DNA from: Alphaproteobacteria bacterium
GTDB taxonomy: Bacteria; Pseudomonadota; Alphaproteobacteria; Rhodospirillales; Rhodospirillaceae
DNA: 64,000 nt
Assembly (NCBI GenBank): GCA_003246625.1
Contig: QJZR01000012.1
Coordinates: 62,001-126,000 of the forward strand
Direction: 5' to 3'
The translations under genes were made by a program, and so were the position numbers. Position 1 is the first letter of the stretch. Each line of letters opens with the position of its first letter. Positions 10,219 to 17,883 of the stretch are shown one piece after another. The notes beneath the pieces were generated by a model. The model was not told where the DNA came from, made no database searches, and saw only the letters and a program-made list of their open reading frames with translations.

Positions 10219-11715
10219 ATGCAGACGACCCCGGAATTCGATGCCTTCCGCTCCTCCTACGATGCCGGAAAGCCGCAGCTCGTCTGGATGACCATGCCCG
10301 CCGACCTGGAAACTCCGGTCTCGGTGATGCTGAAGCTGGCCGACGGACGGCCCAACAGCTTCCTGCTGGAATCGGTGGAAGGCGGCGCGGTGCGCGGCCG
10401 TTATTCCTTCGTCGGGCTCAACCCCGACGTGGTCTGGCGCTGCCGCGGCGAGGTGGCGGAAATCAACCGGCAGGCCCGCTTCGTCCCCGACGCCTTCGTC
10501 GCCGAAGCCGCGAAGCCCCTCGATTCCCTGCGCGCCCTGATCGACGAAAGCCGCATCGAGATTCCCGAAGGTCTGCCGCCGATGGCCGCCGGACTGGTCG
10601 GCTATATGGGGTACGACACCATCCGCCTGGTCGAGGACATCCCCAACGCCAACCCCGACAAGCTGGGAGTGCCCGACGGGCTGTTCGTCCGCCCCACCCT
10701 GATCGCGGTGTTCGACACCATCGCCGACACCCTGACCCTGGTCACCCCGGTGCGCCCCGAGGAAGCCGTCTCCGCCGCCGCCGCCTACGACCGGGCGCGC
10801 GAACGGCTGGCCGACGCCCTGGCCAACGTCGGGCGCAGCCTGCCCTATCCGCGCAACGCCGCCGGGGCCGAGGCGATGCCCGCCCCGGTCTCGAACATGA
10901 GCCGCGACGACTTCAAGGCCATGGTCGGGAAGGCGAAGGAATACATCCTGGCGGGCGACATCTTCCAGGTGGTGCTGTCGCAGCGCTTCACCCTGCCCTT
11001 CGACCTGCCGCCGTTCGCGCTCTACCGCGCGCTGCGCCGCACCAACCCCTCGCCGTTCATGTTCTTCCTCGACTTCGGGGCGTTCCAGGTGGTCGGCGCC
11101 AGCCCGGAGATCCTGGTGCGGCTGCGCGACGGCACCGTCACCATCCGCCCCATCGCCGGCACCGCGCCGCGCGGCAAGGACAAGGCGGAGGACGCGGCCC
11201 TGGCCAAGGACCTGCTGGCCGACCCCAAGGAACGCGCCGAACACCTGATGCTCTTGGACCTCGGACGCAACGACGTCGGCCGCGTCGCCGAGGTCGGCAG
11301 CGTCAAGGTCACCGAGCAGATGGTGCTGGAGTACTATTCCCACGTCATGCACATCGTTTCCAACGTCGACGGCCGCCTGCGCGGCGACTGCGACGCGATG
11401 AACGCGTTGATGGCTGGTTTCCCGGCGGGCACGGTGTCCGGCGCGCCGAAGGTGCGCGCCATGGAGATCATCGACGAACTGGAACCGGTGAAACGCTGCG
11501 TCTATGCCGGGTGCATCGGCTATATCTCGGGCAACGGCGACATGGACACCTGCATCGCCCTGCGCACCGCGGTGATCAAGGACGGCGCGATGCACGTCCA
11601 GGCGGGCGGTGGCATCGTCGCCGACAGCGACCCGGACAAGGAATTCCAGGAAAGCTGCAACAAGGCCCGCGCCCTGTTGCGCGCCGCCGAGATCGCCCCC
11701 CGCTACGCCCGCTGA
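10219..11715 (+). CDS. trpE: anthranilate synthase component I
   Basis: TrpE converts chorismate to anthranilate with ammonia passed from TrpG, the first committed step of tryptophan synthesis. The 498-residue product has the chorismate-binding core (DDFKAMVGKAKEYILAGDIFQ, FLDFGAFQVVGASPEILVR, PIAGTAPRG, LLDLGRNDVGRVA, AGFPAGTVSGAPKVRAMEII, VQAGGGIVADSDPDKEFQE). The N-terminal LLES at 49-52 matches the segment that mediates tryptophan feedback inhibition in enterobacterial TrpE, so allosteric control is likely retained (inference). The ATG lies one base after the ppiD stop. Its usual downstream partner trpG is not adjacent: three other genes intervene, so TrpE and TrpG are made from separate transcripts. 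Confidence 0.98.
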   Translation: MQTTPEFDAFRSSYDAGKPQLVWMTMPADLETPVSVMLKLADGRPNSFLLESVEGGAVRGRYSFVGLNPDVVWRCRGEVAEINRQARFVPDAFVAEAAKPLDSLRALIDESRIEIPEGLPPMAAGLVGYMGYDTIRLVEDIPNANPDKLGVPDGLFVRPTLIAVFDTIADTLTLVTPVRPEEAVSAAAAYDRARERLADALANVGRSLPYPRNAAGAEAMPAPVSNMSRDDFKAMVGKAKEYILAGDIFQVVLSQRFTLPFDLPPFALYRALRRTNPSPFMFFLDFGAFQVVGASPEILVRLRDGTVTIRPIAGTAPRGKDKAEDAALAKDLLADPKERAEHLMLLDLGRNDVGRVAEVGSVKVTEQMVLEYYSHVMHIVSNVDGRLRGDCDAMNALMAGFPAGTVSGAPKVRAMEIIDELEPVKRCVYAGCIGYISGNGDMDTCIALRTAVIKDGAMHVQAGGGIVADSDPDKEFQESCNKARALLRAAEIAPRYAR

Positions 11716-12638
11716 AGCGGGGATAGCAACAGCGGCGCATCCGAAACCTCGGTTTTCAACCTGCGCGGGTCGCCCTTGGCCCGCGCGTTGAGGTTGGCCG
11801 CCCGCTTGAAATAATCGACGAACGACGGCGGATAATGCGCTTCCAGCGCCGCCAGGACGTCGGCCAGAACGTCGTCGTCGGGAATGTAGTCCCACGGCAT
11901 CAGCAGCGCGGCGAACACGTTGGCGACGTATTTGCGGGTATCCTCGGTGACGACGAAGGCGCAGATGTTGGCCAATCCTTCCGGTTGGAAGGCATCCTTG
12001 ACCATGATCTTTGCCGCCGCGACCACCCCGGCGAGCAGACAGGTGGCATAGGCCGGGTCGCCCGGACACAACAGGTGCAGCAGCGCGTCGTGCACCACCA
12101 CCACCGCGTCGTTTTCCAGGAACGGCAACACCGCCAGAAAGTCGAACAATTCGCCGGGCAGGCGATGCGCCGTGTCCAGCACGCAAAAATCGATGCCGCC
12201 GCCGATCTCCCCGATACATCCGGCGATCACTCTGCCCGTCCGCAGGTCCCAGGCGTCGCGCGACTGCGGCAGCCATTGTCCGACCGCGTAGCCGGTGTCG
12301 TTGCCGTCGTTCTTGTAGTACTTCTCCGACAGGTCGACGGAATGCAGCCGCGTCGGCAGGCCAAGGCTTTGCAAGGCCTTGAGAATGACCACCGAGGTGC
12401 CGCCCGCGGCAACCCCGACCTCAAGAACCTTCTTCGGCCGTTTCTTCCGCAACAAACCGCAGAGGAAAGCGAGTTCCCGGTACCGCATCTCGGTCGGCAC
12501 GCTCAGCCGGACCGGCCTGCGCACGCTGACGCCCTGCTCCGCCGCCTGCTTCGCCGGGATGCGCGACGACAAATCGTCCGGCGGCAAGTCCAGCAACAGG
12601 TCTTGGAAGGGCTCGTCCCAGGTCAGGGCGTCGTCCAT
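11703..12638 (-). CDS. SAM-dependent methyltransferase-fold protein (Methyltransf_24-like), substrate unknown
   Basis: This 311-residue protein has a class I methyltransferase core: motif I VLEVGVAAGGTS (71-82), the acidic strand end RLHSVDLS (~97-104), and FCVLDTAHRLPGELFDFLAVL with VVVHDAL further on. That order is typical of the Methyltransf_24/cephalosporin-hydroxylase-like group. No signal peptide or membrane segment is visible, so it should be cytosolic. It is transcribed towards trpE, and the two coding regions overlap by 13 bases at their 3' ends. Its start (ATG 12636-12638) lies 10 bases after the deacetylase-like gene upstream, so those two form a minus-strand pair. The DTAH/HD residues may bind metal. 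The substrate cannot be inferred; a glycan or a small molecule are both possible. Confidence 0.75.
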   Translation of the reverse strand: MDDALTWDEPFQDLLLDLPPDDLSSRIPAKQAAEQGVSVRRPVRLSVPTEMRYRELAFLCGLLRKKRPKKVLEVGVAAGGTSVVILKALQSLGLPTRLHSVDLSEKYYKNDGNDTGYAVGQWLPQSRDAWDLRTGRVIAGCIGEIGGGIDFCVLDTAHRLPGELFDFLAVLPFLENDAVVVVHDALLHLLCPGDPAYATCLLAGVVAAAKIMVKDAFQPEGLANICAFVVTEDTRKYVANVFAALLMPWDYIPDDDVLADVLAALEAHYPPSFVDYFKRAANLNARAKGDPRRLKTEVSDAPLLLSPLQRA

Positions 12639-12648
12639 GGCAACCTCT

Positions 12649-13665
12649 CTATTCCCCGTGCTTCGCCTTGGCCAAGGCCGACAACGGCACCAGTTGGAAC
12701 CCCTGGGCGTTCAGCTGCGGCAACCAGGCCTTGAGCGCCTCGATGGTGGTGTCGCGGGGATGGCCGATGGCCACGGCGGCGCCGGTCTTGCGGGCGTGCT
12801 CCTCAAGGCGGCGGAGCTGGACGCGAATTGCCGCGGGTTGCGGATCGTCGTCGAGGAAAACGTCGCGGCTCAACGCCGGAACCCCCTCGGCCCGCGCCAC
12901 CTTCGCCCCCACCGATTTCCCCGAGGTCAGGGAGTCGAGGAACAAAAGCCCGTCGCCGCGCAGCTCGTGCATCACCACGCGCATCGCCGCCGGATCGGCG
13001 GTGAACTTGCTGCCCATGTGATTGTTGATCCCGACGTAGCCGGAAAACGCCGCCAGGGACTTCCGCAGCCGGGCGCGGATCGCCTCCTCCCCCATCGAGG
13101 TCAGCAGCACGTCGGGGCCGGGATCGTAACCGGAACCGGACGGCTCCATCGGCATGTGCAGCAGCAGTTCATGCCCGGCGGCGCGGGAGGCCGCCGCCTG
13201 CTTCGGCAAGTTCTGCGCATAGCTGAGGAACGAGGTGGTCAATGGCCCGGACAGGGCGATCACCTGGGCGGACCGGCGCGGGTCGACCCCCATGTCGTCG
13301 ATGACCAGGGCGATCATCGGCTTGCCGGGAACCGGGACGAAGGGCAAGGCATGCGCCCGCCAGGCCGGAACGGCGGACGGGATTTCCGCCACGGGCGGCA
13401 GCGAAGCGACCTCGGGCGGTGGGGCCGGTTCCACCGGCGCGGCGGGCAGAGCCGGTTCGGCGGCGGGCGGCGGCAACGGCGGCATCGCGGCGGAGGGACG
13501 CGGCGGCGGCGCCGGACGTGCCGCCAGATGCGAAGCGCCCCACCAGCCCAGGCCCGCGCCGATCAACAGCGCACCGCCCAGGCAGGCGACGATCAACGCC
13601 GTGGAGACGGAAGCGGCTTTCTTTTTTCCGGCGGTCCGTTTTCTGCGCGTGCCTTGCGTGGCCAT
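12649..13665 (-). CDS. divergent polysaccharide deacetylase family protein (DUF610/YibQ-like)
   Basis: The product is 338 residues from the ATG at 13663-13665, which has AAGGAG 5-6 bases upstream; an upstream in-frame start would add 21 residues without support. It begins with a basic stretch (RRKRTAGKKK), one membrane segment (~20-41) and a Pro/Ala-rich linker to ~115. The periplasmic domain follows: IALVIDDMGVDPRRSAQVI, LLLHMPMEPSG, GYVGINNHMGSKFTAD, FLDSLTSGKSV, FLDDD and AIGHPRDTTIEAL. These are the marks of the divergent NodB-fold family. The conserved Asp-Asp and His residues suggest metal-dependent activity on a cell-envelope glycan, but the family's function is not settled. It is an anchored periplasmic protein. 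Confidence 0.88.
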   Translation of the reverse strand: MATQGTRRKRTAGKKKAASVSTALIVACLGGALLIGAGLGWWGASHLAARPAPPPRPSAAMPPLPPPAAEPALPAAPVEPAPPPEVASLPPVAEIPSAVPAWRAHALPFVPVPGKPMIALVIDDMGVDPRRSAQVIALSGPLTTSFLSYAQNLPKQAAASRAAGHELLLHMPMEPSGSGYDPGPDVLLTSMGEEAIRARLRKSLAAFSGYVGINNHMGSKFTADPAAMRVVMHELRGDGLLFLDSLTSGKSVGAKVARAEGVPALSRDVFLDDDPQPAAIRVQLRRLEEHARKTGAAVAIGHPRDTTIEALKAWLPQLNAQGFQLVPLSALAKAKHGE

Positions 13666-13748
13666 TCCAGCTCCTTTTCTGGCAGACCCGGGACCATACA
13701 CCGGCAAACCCTTCCGGGCCAAGGGCACACGGCCCCGCCATAACCGGG

Positions 13749-13777
13749 TTGTCTCCCCCCGTGTCCGCCATTACACT
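13749..13777 (+). promoter_or_regulatory. candidate sigma-70 promoter of the gene at 13834
   Basis: TTGTCT (13749-13754), exactly 17 bases, TACACT (13772-13777). A start site would fall about 50 bases before the ATG at 13834. Confidence 0.45.
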
Positions 13778-13833
13778 CGCCGCGCTTACACGAAATTAAG
13801 GCATTGTTGTTCCCGCAGGGCCGGATCGCACCG

Positions 13834-14577
13834 ATGAAACCTTCCAGCTATATCCATTCGCTTTCGCGGATCGCCGACACCGACGGCGCGGACCCGATGG
13901 CGCCATGCCCGGACGAGGTCGAGGCGGTGATCGCCGCGCTGGAAAACAATGCGGAATTCATGCGGATCGTCCGCGAGAATCCGGCCCCGGTGCGCGGCAT
14001 CGGCATCACCAAATACCTGGAATACCGGCTTTACGTCCCCGACTGCTTCATCCCCGTCCATCTGCTGGGAATCGACGCCCTGCCGCCGCAGCGCATCTTC
14101 GACATCGGCACCGGCTTCGGGTATTTCCCCTATATCTGCGAAAGCTACGACCACGAGGTCCTGTGCATGGACCTCGACACCGTGCCGCTTTACAACGCCT
14201 CGGTCGCCGCACTGGGCCTCGACCGCCGGACGCACCGGATCGAGCGCTTCCAGCCGCTGCCGGACATCGGCCGCTTCGATCTGATCACCGCCTTTTCCGT
14301 CTGCTTCAACCGGCACAATTATCCCGACGTCTGGGGACGGGACGAGTGGTGGTATTTCCTGCGCAATCTGGTGAACGATCACCTGACGCCGCACGGGCGC
14401 ATCTTCATGCGGCTCAACCCCGAGGTCAGCGACGGCGCTTACGGCGTGGAAGGTCTGAAGGACTTCTTCCTCTCCCTCGACGCCCGGATCACCGGGATGA
14501 ACGTCGACTTTCCGGACCTCTCCCGCATCCGGGAAATCATCCGCCAGGAAAAATCCATCGCCTCGCCGACCGCCTGA
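13834..14577 (+). CDS. class I SAM-dependent methyltransferase-like protein, substrate unknown
   Basis: The product is 247 residues from ATG 13834 (an in-frame TTG at 13804 is a weaker alternative). Motif I is textbook: RIFDIGTGFGYFPYIC at about 88-102, followed by VLCMDLDTVPLYNASV at the position of motif II. ITAFSVCFNRHN and a post-motif segment, DHLTPHGRIFMRLNPEV, complete the Rossmann core. The conserved GITKYLEYRLYVPDCFIPVHLLGI before motif I is unlike that of the other methyltransferase in this island, so they are not recent duplicates. No export signal is seen. It has its own promoter candidate and lies 77 bases before trpG on the same strand, so read-through into trpGDC is possible. 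The function is unknown. Confidence 0.72.
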   Translation: MKPSSYIHSLSRIADTDGADPMAPCPDEVEAVIAALENNAEFMRIVRENPAPVRGIGITKYLEYRLYVPDCFIPVHLLGIDALPPQRIFDIGTGFGYFPYICESYDHEVLCMDLDTVPLYNASVAALGLDRRTHRIERFQPLPDIGRFDLITAFSVCFNRHNYPDVWGRDEWWYFLRNLVNDHLTPHGRIFMRLNPEVSDGAYGVEGLKDFFLSLDARITGMNVDFPDLSRIREIIRQEKSIASPTA

Positions 14578-14591
14578 ACGGCCCGCTGCCC

Positions 14592-14620
14592 TTGACGCGG
14601 CCCGGGACGCCGTCCATCCT
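14592..14620 (+). promoter_or_regulatory. candidate promoter of trpGDC
   Basis: TTGACG (14592-14597), 17 bases, CATCCT (14615-14620), ~35 bases before the trpG ATG. The -35 matches consensus at 5 of 6 positions; the -10 is weak. It would give trpGDC a start of its own now that trpE is detached. Confidence 0.45.
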
Positions 14621-14654
14621 GTGCGCCGAACGAACCACGCGGGATTTTCAGACG

Positions 14655-15233
14655 ATGTACCTGCTGATCGACAACTACGACAGCTTCACCTACAACCTCT
14701 GGCATTATCTGGGGGAACTGGGCGCGAACGTCGAGGTGGCGCGCAACGACGCGCTCTCCGCCGAGGAGGCGATCGCCAAGTCGCCGCAGGGCATCATCCT
14801 CTCCCCCGGTCCCTGCGACCCGGACAGCGCGGGCATCTGCCTGCCGCTGGTGGCGCTGGCGGCGGAAAAACGCATCCCCCTGTTCGGCGTCTGCCTGGGG
14901 CACCAGACCATCGGCCAAGCCTTCGGCGGCCGCGTCGTCCGCGCGCCCGAGCCGATGCACGGCAAGGTCTGCGAAATCCGCCATCGCGGCAGCGACATCT
15001 TCGCGGGCATTCCCAGCCCCTTCCAGGCAACGCGCTATCATTCCCTGCTGGTCGACCGCGCCACCCTGCCCGCCTGCCTGACGGTCACCGCGGAAAGCCC
15101 GGACGGCCTGATCATGGGCCTGGCCCACACCGAGTTGCCGATTTTTGGCGTGCAGTTCCATCCGGAGAGCATCGCCTCGCAGCATGGACACGAAATCATC
15201 AAGAACTTCCTGGCCCTAGCCGCCGGGAAATAG
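14655..15233 (+). CDS. trpG: anthranilate synthase component II (glutamine amidotransferase)
   Basis: TrpG releases ammonia from glutamine for TrpE. The 192-residue product is a stand-alone class I amidotransferase with the catalytic triad Cys80 (GVCLGHQ), His169 and Glu171 (FHPES). The N-terminus MYLLIDNYDSFTYNLWHYL and the SPGPCDPDSAGIC loop are diagnostic for TrpG/PabA. No pabB is seen here; TrpG may also serve PABA synthesis in such genomes, which is inference. The open frame runs far upstream through the methyltransferase gene, but homology begins at this ATG. trpD follows after 16 bases. Confidence 0.97.
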   Translation: MYLLIDNYDSFTYNLWHYLGELGANVEVARNDALSAEEAIAKSPQGIILSPGPCDPDSAGICLPLVALAAEKRIPLFGVCLGHQTIGQAFGGRVVRAPEPMHGKVCEIRHRGSDIFAGIPSPFQATRYHSLLVDRATLPACLTVTAESPDGLIMGLAHTELPIFGVQFHPESIASQHGHEIIKNFLALAAGK

Positions 15234-15249
15234 GCAAGGACGCACCCGA

Positions 15250-16284
15250 ATGAGCGACCTCAAACCCATCCTCGCCCGCATCGCCGCGGGCGAAACCCTG
15301 CCGGAAGCCGACGCCGCGCTGGCCTTCGACATCATCATGTCCGGCCAGGCGACGCCCTCGCAGATCGGTGCCCTATTGATGGGGATGCGCCTGCGCGGCG
15401 AAACCGTCGAGGAAATCACCGGCGCGGCGCGCACCATGCGGGCCAAGGCGCTGCCGGTGAAGGCCCCGGCGGGCGCCATGGACATCGTCGGCACCGGCGG
15501 CGACGCCTCGGGCAGCTTCAACATCTCGACCGGCGCGGCGCTGACCGCCGCCGCCTGCGGCGTCACCATCGCCAAGCACGGCAACAAGGCGCAAACCTCG
15601 AAATCCGGTTCCGCCGACGTGCTCAAGGCGCTTGGCGTCAACCTGGACGCCGAATTGCCGGTTCTGGAACGCGCCATCGCCGAGGCCGGCATCGGCTTCA
15701 TGCTCGCCACCCGTCACCACAGCGCGATGAAACACGTCGGTCCCACCCGGCAGGAAATCGGCACCCGCACCGTCTTCAACATTCTCGGCCCCCTGGCCAA
15801 TCCCGCCGGGGTGAAGCGTCTGGTCATCGGCGTCTTCGCGGAAAGCTGGATCGAGCCCCTGGCCGCGGTGCTGGGCAAGCTGGGCGCGGAACGCGCCTGG
15901 GTGGTCTATGGCTCCGACGGGCTGGACGAAATCACCATCACCGGCCCCACCTCGGTGGCGGAATGGAAGGACGGCAAGGTTTCCACCTTCACCATCGCGC
16001 CGGAAGACGCGGGACTTTCCCGTGCCTCGGCCGAATCCCTGAAGGGCGGCGACCCGGACTTCAACGCCGCCGCCTTGCGCGCCATCCTGGAGCCCGAGGT
16101 TCCCGCCGCCCTGATCCCGCTGCGCAACGCGGTGGCGATGAACGCCGCCGCCGTCCTGGTCGTCGCCGACGTTGCGAAATCGCTTAAAGATGGCGTTGAT
16201 AAAGCATTGGAAGCCATGAAAAATGGCGCGGCGAAAAAGGTCCTTGCCGATTTCGCCCGCATCACCAACGAGCCCCTGGCGTGA
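15250..16284 (+). CDS. trpD: anthranilate phosphoribosyltransferase
   Basis: TrpD joins anthranilate to PRPP, the second step of the tryptophan branch. The 344-residue length is normal. Motifs are the PRPP loop [17 protein letters not shown] (~78-94), the anthranilate channel [42 protein letters not shown] and [20 protein letters not shown] precedes the ATG. The stop overlaps the GTG start of trpC by four bases (GTGA), giving translational coupling. Confidence 0.98.
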   Translation: MSDLKPILARIAAGETLPEADAALAFDIIMSGQATPSQIGALLMGMRLRGETVEEITGAARTMRAKALPVKAPAGAMDIVGTGGDASGSFNISTGAALTAAACGVTIAKHGNKAQTSKSGSADVLKALGVNLDAELPVLERAIAEAGIGFMLATRHHSAMKHVGPTRQEIGTRTVFNILGPLANPAGVKRLVIGVFAESWIEPLAAVLGKLGAERAWVVYGSDGLDEITITGPTSVAEWKDGKVSTFTIAPEDAGLSRASAESLKGGDPDFNAAALRAILEPEVPAALIPLRNAVAMNAAAVLVVADVAKSLKDGVDKALEAMKNGAAKKVLADFARITNEPLA

Positions 16285-17072
16285 GCGACATTCTGGCGAA
16301 AATCTGCGCCACCAAGCGCGACGAAATCGCCGCAGCCAAGGCGCGCGTGCCGCTGTCCGCCCTGATCCATCGGGCGGCGGAACAGGAAGCGCCGCGCGGT
16401 TTCGCCGCCGCCCTGACCCGTGCCGTGGACGCGGGCGGTTTCGGCCTGATCGCCGAAATCAAGAAGGCCTCGCCCTCCGCCGGGCTGATCCGCCCGGACT
16501 TCGACCCCGCCGCCCTGGCCCATGCTTATGCGGCGGGCGGTGCCGCCTGCCTGTCGGTCCTCACCGACTTTCCCTATTTTCAGGGCGGGCCGGAGGTTCT
16601 GGACGCGGCGCGGGCGGCGGTGGACCTGCCGATCCTGCGCAAGGACTTCATGCTCGACGTCTATCAGGTGGCCGAGGCCCGCGCCTGGGGGGCCGACTGC
16701 ATCCTGTTGATCATGGCCGCCCTCTCCGACGAGCAGGCGCGCGAATTGGAACAGGCGGCGACCGACTTCGGCATGGACGTGCTGGTGGAAACCCACGACG
16801 CGGCGGAATTCGACCGGGCGCTGAAGCTGAAAAGCCGCCTGATCGGGGTCAACAACCGCAATCTCAAGACCATGGTCACCGACCTGGCCACCACCGAGGC
16901 CCTGGCCGCCGCCTGCCCGCCCGGCCGCGACCTGGTGGCGGAAAGCGGCCTCAAGACCCGCGCCGACCTGGACCGCATGGCCAAGGCGGGGGCGCGGCGC
17001 TTCCTGGTCGGGGAATCCCTGATGCGCCAGCCCGACGTTGCCGCCGCGACGAAGCGCCTTCTCCTCGGCTGA
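16281..17072 (+). CDS. trpC: indole-3-glycerol phosphate synthase
   Basis: TrpC closes the indole ring by decarboxylating carboxyphenylamino-deoxyribulose phosphate. The 263-residue product is monofunctional (no fused TrpF). TIM-barrel motifs visible are [15 protein letters not shown], the DFPYFQGG loop, [23 protein letters not shown] and [12 protein letters not shown]. It starts with GTG inside the trpD stop codon. In several related genomes moaC and moeA lie between trpC and lexA; here lexA follows directly after 109 bases. trpF, trpB and trpA are not in the window. Confidence 0.97.
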   Translation: MSDILAKICATKRDEIAAAKARVPLSALIHRAAEQEAPRGFAAALTRAVDAGGFGLIAEIKKASPSAGLIRPDFDPAALAHAYAAGGAACLSVLTDFPYFQGGPEVLDAARAAVDLPILRKDFMLDVYQVAEARAWGADCILLIMAALSDEQARELEQAATDFGMDVLVETHDAAEFDRALKLKSRLIGVNNRNLKTMVTDLATTEALAAACPPGRDLVAESGLKTRADLDRMAKAGARRFLVGESLMRQPDVAAATKRLLLG

Positions 17073-17084
17073 CGCGCTTCGGGG

Positions 17085-17113
17085 TTGCACGCTCCCTTGA
17101 ACTAAAGTAGAAC
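17085..17113 (+). promoter_or_regulatory. lexA promoter with alphaproteobacterial LexA operator (GAAC-N7-GAAC)
   Basis: GAAC TAAAGTA GAAC at 17099-17113 is an exact direct-repeat SOS box of the alphaproteobacterial type (GAAC/GTTC-N7 repeat). A -35 TTGCAC (17085-17090) and a -10 TAGAAC (17108-17113) with 17-base spacing put the operator on top of the -10. LexA bound there would block its own transcription, the expected autoregulation. Confidence 0.8.
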
Positions 17114-17181
17114 AAAAAGGGATCGTTCCGCGCCGCGCGGAGCGCCGGGCCGCAGGCCCGCATGCCGGGGATGACCGTACC

Positions 17182-17883
17182 ATGCTGACCGTCAAGCAAC
17201 GCAACCTGCTGCTTCTGATCGACCGCCACCTGAAGCAATTCGGCGTCGTTCCCTCGTTCGAGGAAATGAAGGAACAGCTTGGCCTGCACTCCAAATCCGG
17301 GGTGCACCGCCTGATCTCCAGCCTGGAGGAACGGGGCTACATCCGCCGCCTGCCCTATCGCGCCCGCGCCCTGGAAATTCTTAAGATGCCGGAAGGTCCG
17401 CAACCCAAGGGAACGGCGGACACCGCCGACTTCCAGCCGACGGTGATCGCGGGCGACTTCCGGCGGCAGATCGCGGGCGCCGCGGTGGCCGAGGATGCCG
17501 AGGCCGTCGCCGTGCCGCTCTACGGCAAGATCGCCGCCGGCACCCCGATCGAGGCGCTGAGCGACATGAGCACCACCATCGACGTTCCCGCCGGCATGCT
17601 GGCGGGCGGCGAACACTATGCCCTGACCGTCGAGGGCGACTCGATGATCGAGGCGGGCATCCTCGACGGCGACACCGTGCTGATCCGCAAGACCGACACG
17701 GTGGAAAACGGCGCCATCGTCGTCGCCCTGGTCGACCGCAACGAAGCCACCTTGAAACGCCTGCGCCGCAAGGGCGAATCCATCGCCCTGGAGCCCGCCA
17801 ACCCGCGCTACGAAACCCGCATCTTCGGGCCCGACCGGGTGACGGTGCAGGGCCGCTTGGTCGGTCTGATCCGCCGCTATTGA
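17182..17883 (+). CDS. lexA: SOS repressor LexA
   Basis: LexA represses DNA-damage genes and cleaves itself when RecA filaments form. The 233-residue product has an N-terminal winged helix ([52 protein letters not shown]). It then has a linker of ~50 residues and the S24 peptidase-like domain. The scissile bond is Ala119-Gly120 in [10 protein letters not shown], the nucleophile is Ser154 in EGDSMIEAG and the general base is Lys192 in ATLKRL. It is longer than the 202-residue E. coli protein mainly in the linker, as is common in alphaproteobacteria. The gene ends 7 bases inside the 3' end of comEC, which runs the other way. Control by its own operator is visible at 17099-17113. Confidence 0.98.
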   Translation: MLTVKQRNLLLLIDRHLKQFGVVPSFEEMKEQLGLHSKSGVHRLISSLEERGYIRRLPYRARALEILKMPEGPQPKGTADTADFQPTVIAGDFRRQIAGAAVAEDAEAVAVPLYGKIAAGTPIEALSDMSTTIDVPAGMLAGGEHYALTVEGDSMIEAGILDGDTVLIRKTDTVENGAIVVALVDRNEATLKRLRRKGESIALEPANPRYETRIFGPDRVTVQGRLVGLIRRY

